This document shows, in pieces, positions 6,373 to 7,565 of a DNA stretch of 7,565 nucleotides. The position numbers were made by a program, and so were the translations under genes. The DNA lies in NCBI GenBank assembly GCA_031280335.1, contig JAITGZ010000007.1:1-7565 (forward strand), in the 5' to 3' direction. The stretch is from Deltaproteobacteria bacterium (GTDB taxonomy: Bacteria; Desulfobacterota; Desulfovibrionia; Desulfovibrionales; Desulfovibrionaceae). Below the pieces are notes generated by a model. That model saw nothing but the letters and a program-made list of their open reading frames with translations. It was not told the DNA's origin and ran no database searches. Numbering within the stretch: the first letter of the stretch is position 1; each line of letters starts with the position of its first letter.

Positions 6373-7102
6373 GCCGATTATCCGCATCAGCAACGCCTAC
6401 AAGTTCTTCGGACGCCTGGCCGCCCTGGATGGGGTTTCGCTGGAGGTGCATCCGGGCGAAAAGGTGGTGATCATAGGCCCTTCCGGCTCGGGTAAATCCA
6501 CCCTGCTGCGCTCCATAAACCGCCTGGAACGCCTGGACCAGGGCGAAATTCTGGTGGAAGGGCTGGATGTGAACGATGACAAACGCAACAACATCAACCT
6601 GATCCGCCGTGAACTGGGCATGGTCTTTCAAAATTTCAATCTATTCCCGCACAAGACCGTGCTGGAAAACCTGACCATGGCTCCCATCAGACTGCGCGGT
6701 CTGAACCGGGCCGAGGCTGAAGTCCAGGGGCTTAAACTGCTGCACAAGGTGGGCATAAGCGAAAAGGCCCATGTGTATCCCCACGCCCTCTCCGGCGGAC
6801 AGCAGCAACGCGTGGCCATAGCCAGAGCCTTGGCCATGGCCCCCAGAATCATGCTTTTTGACGAGCCTACCTCAGCCCTGGACCCGGAAATGATCGGCGA
6901 AGTGCTGGAGGTCATGACCGTCCTGGCCCGCGAAGGCATGACCATGGTCTGCGTAACCCACGAAATGGGCTTTGCCCGCGAAGCGGCCGACCGGATCATT
7001 TTTATGGATAAAGGCCGCATCCTGGAAGAAGGCCCGCCCCAAAAGCTCTTTGACCAGCCCCAACACCCGCGCCTGCAAAGATTTTTAAAGCAGATTCTTT
7101 GA
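6359..7102 (+). CDS. Polar amino acid ABC transporter ATP-binding protein (GlnQ/HisP family)
   Basis: Cytoplasmic ATPase of 247 residues that energises the preceding permease. Motifs are intact: Walker A GPSGSGKST (40-48), Q-loop Gln91 in VFQNFNLFPH, signature LSGGQQQR (144-151), Walker B MLFDEPTSALDPE (165-177) and H-loop His201 in VTHEMGFA. The wording LFDEPTSALDPE plus THEMGFAREAADR is typical of GlnQ/HisP/ArtP proteins. The length is normal for the family and the C-terminus is complete. The start ATG overlaps the permease end by 14 bp, with a GGAGGCGAGG ribosome-binding region about 10 bp upstream inside the permease gene. The gene ends just before decayed sequence, so its downstream border may mark a past rearrangement. 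Confidence 0.93.
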   Translation: MDASEPIIRISNAYKFFGRLAALDGVSLEVHPGEKVVIIGPSGSGKSTLLRSINRLERLDQGEILVEGLDVNDDKRNNINLIRRELGMVFQNFNLFPHKTVLENLTMAPIRLRGLNRAEAEVQGLKLLHKVGISEKAHVYPHALSGGQQQRVAIARALAMAPRIMLFDEPTSALDPEMIGEVLEVMTVLAREGMTMVCVTHEMGFAREAADRIIFMDKGRILEEGPPQKLFDQPQHPRLQRFLKQIL

Positions 7103-7104
7103 TA

Positions 7105-7261
7105 TAGCCCGGCACCCCCTCCAGGGCAATTTCACTTTGAAATTGCCCTGGAGGAAAGTAAATCGCCAAGGCGGCGCTGAAGGACTTTGTGAAGCCGCTC
7201 CATCTGAAAAACCCCTCTTGAGGGATTCGTCCATCCGGATATTCACGTTCATTTGGGGCAT
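7105..7261 (-). pseudogene. Frameshifted RelB/DinJ-type antitoxin remnant
   Basis: On the - strand an ATG at 7261 has an excellent GGAGG ribosome-binding site 5 bp upstream. It begins MPQMNVNIRMDESLKRGF, which closely resembles the N-terminal ribbon-helix-helix region of RelB/DinJ antitoxins (a strand such as VNIRMD, then a helix). After about residue 18 that frame loses similarity. A second frame then continues with SFSAALAIYF and later SEIALEGVP, matching the usual middle (about SAA..aF) and the conserved PFEI-like end. So at least one indel separates the parts. The 3' end runs into the opposite-strand ATPase gene at 7102, and no toxin gene follows. Family assignment is from recalled sequence pattern. 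Codons of the middle part also form the hairpin described separately. Confidence 0.55.
7118..7154. repeat. Perfect 17-bp hairpin downstream of the importer operon, possible terminator
   Basis: The arms 7118-7134 (CCTCCAGGGCAATTTCA) and 7138-7154 (TGAAATTGCCCTGGAGG) are exact reverse complements around the 3-nt loop CTT. It begins 16 bp after the importer ATPase stop codon. It would form a very stable stem in RNA from either strand, but a U-run follows on neither side, so intrinsic termination is uncertain; it could also protect the mRNA 3' end. It lies within the antitoxin remnant, one arm corresponding to the SEIALE codons. Confidence 0.85.
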
Positions 7262-7298
7262 GTCCACCTCCATTTATGGCCGTCATATATAAATTCAT

Positions 7299-7565
7299 CA
7301 ATGTTGTCCGGCTAACCAGTCATTGTCAATAGACTGAGCAGTAGTCATTTCCTTTTTTCTGCCTTCGTGGATTCAGCAATTCGTCAAAGGATTCTTTGCC
7401 GAAGAGATTCAGACAAACGAGTTGGAAAATTTGCTGTACCGAGATTCCCAACTTGCTCAGGAATTTTTGGTTGGATGAGGGTAATCCCCGATAAAGGCCA
7501 TCACGGTGAACTGCTCCTTGAATCCAAATTGACGTGAAGATCGACCGGCCTTGTGTTTACGTTCG
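7299..7565 (-). mobile_element. Deleted IS4-type insertion sequence remnant
   Basis: The right end of the window carries an insertion-sequence relic read on the - strand and extending past the edge. It comprises the fused transposase pieces listed separately plus a short non-coding tail. I place the tentative inner end at about 7299-7315, where the - strand reads TTAGCCGGACAACATTG. This looks like a possible terminal sequence for this IS group, but that is from memory, and the partner end lies outside the window. It would sit about 40 bp upstream of the antitoxin remnant's ATG. Confidence 0.45.
7326..7564 (-). pseudogene. Internally deleted IS4-family transposase (DUF4372 / DDE type)
   Basis: Two pieces in different frames abut. 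From the window edge to about 7490, one frame reads RKHKAGRSSRQFGFKEQF then TVMAFI. This matches the N-terminal region of IS4-type transposases of the DUF4372 group. From about 7490 to the stop at 7326-7328, the other frame reads GLPSSNQKFLSKLGI, then VQQIFQLVCLNLFGKE and SFDELL. This resembles the extreme C-terminus of the same group (a helix like SLYQILQILSVTLFEKTPI). The roughly 300 residues expected between them, including the DDE catalytic core, are missing, so this cannot encode an active enzyme. The start lies beyond the right edge. Family assignment is from recalled pattern. Confidence 0.5.

Noticed and set aside
7002..7301. Single 99-codon - strand gene spanning the antitoxin region and the end of the ATPase gene
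   Set aside because: Only its middle part resembles an antitoxin. Its start does not use the strong ribosome-binding site at 7267-7271, and its tail is antisense to the conserved ATPase C-terminus.

Overview
The window looks like a GC-rich chromosomal segment from a deltaproteobacterium, most likely Desulfovibrionaceae. This rests on recalled family resemblance: a PurL with a fused PurS-like N-terminus and no glutaminase domain, a DUF2318/FtsX/ABC cassette, and the style of the IS4 relic. No ribosomal RNA or other taxonomic marker is present, so the assignment is an inference.

Layout. (1) Bases 2-2908, + strand: purL, phosphoribosylformylglycinamidine synthase, running in from the left edge without its true start. 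(2) Bases 2923-5296, - strand, convergent with purL: a compact three-gene operon read right to left. It encodes a secreted DUF2318 cysteine-motif protein, an FtsX/MacB-type permease, and a LolD/MacB-type ATPase. The genes are 9 bp and 4 bp apart, and a good sigma70-like promoter lies just upstream. This trio resembles the accessory part of the Campylobacter P19/Ftr1 iron-uptake locus, but no P19 or Ftr1 gene is visible here. (3) Bases 5297-5577: a divergent intergenic region. It has AT-rich edges carrying promoter-like elements and a GC-rich centre of about 100 bp with an 8-bp-stem hairpin. (4) Bases 5578-7102, + strand: a polar amino acid ABC importer, permease then ATPase overlapping by 14 bp, with no substrate-binding protein in the window. 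(5) Bases 7103-7565: no intact gene. This stretch holds debris on the - strand: a frameshifted RelB/DinJ-type antitoxin remnant containing a perfect 17-bp hairpin, then an IS4-type transposase relic in which an N-terminal and a C-terminal piece are joined with the catalytic core missing.

How the genes work together. purL is purine housekeeping. The leftward operon probably forms one envelope transporter or exporter-like machine with a periplasmic cysteine-rich partner, plausibly in iron handling. The rightward pair probably imports an amino acid with a binding protein encoded elsewhere. The right end looks like a decayed mobile or toxin-antitoxin patch abutting the transporter operon. I see no CRISPR array, tRNA, rRNA or defence system. 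The items most worth following are the P19/Ftr1-less DUF2318-FtsX-ATPase cassette, the CxxC in the permease loop, the GC-rich intergenic island, and the hairpin inside the antitoxin relic.
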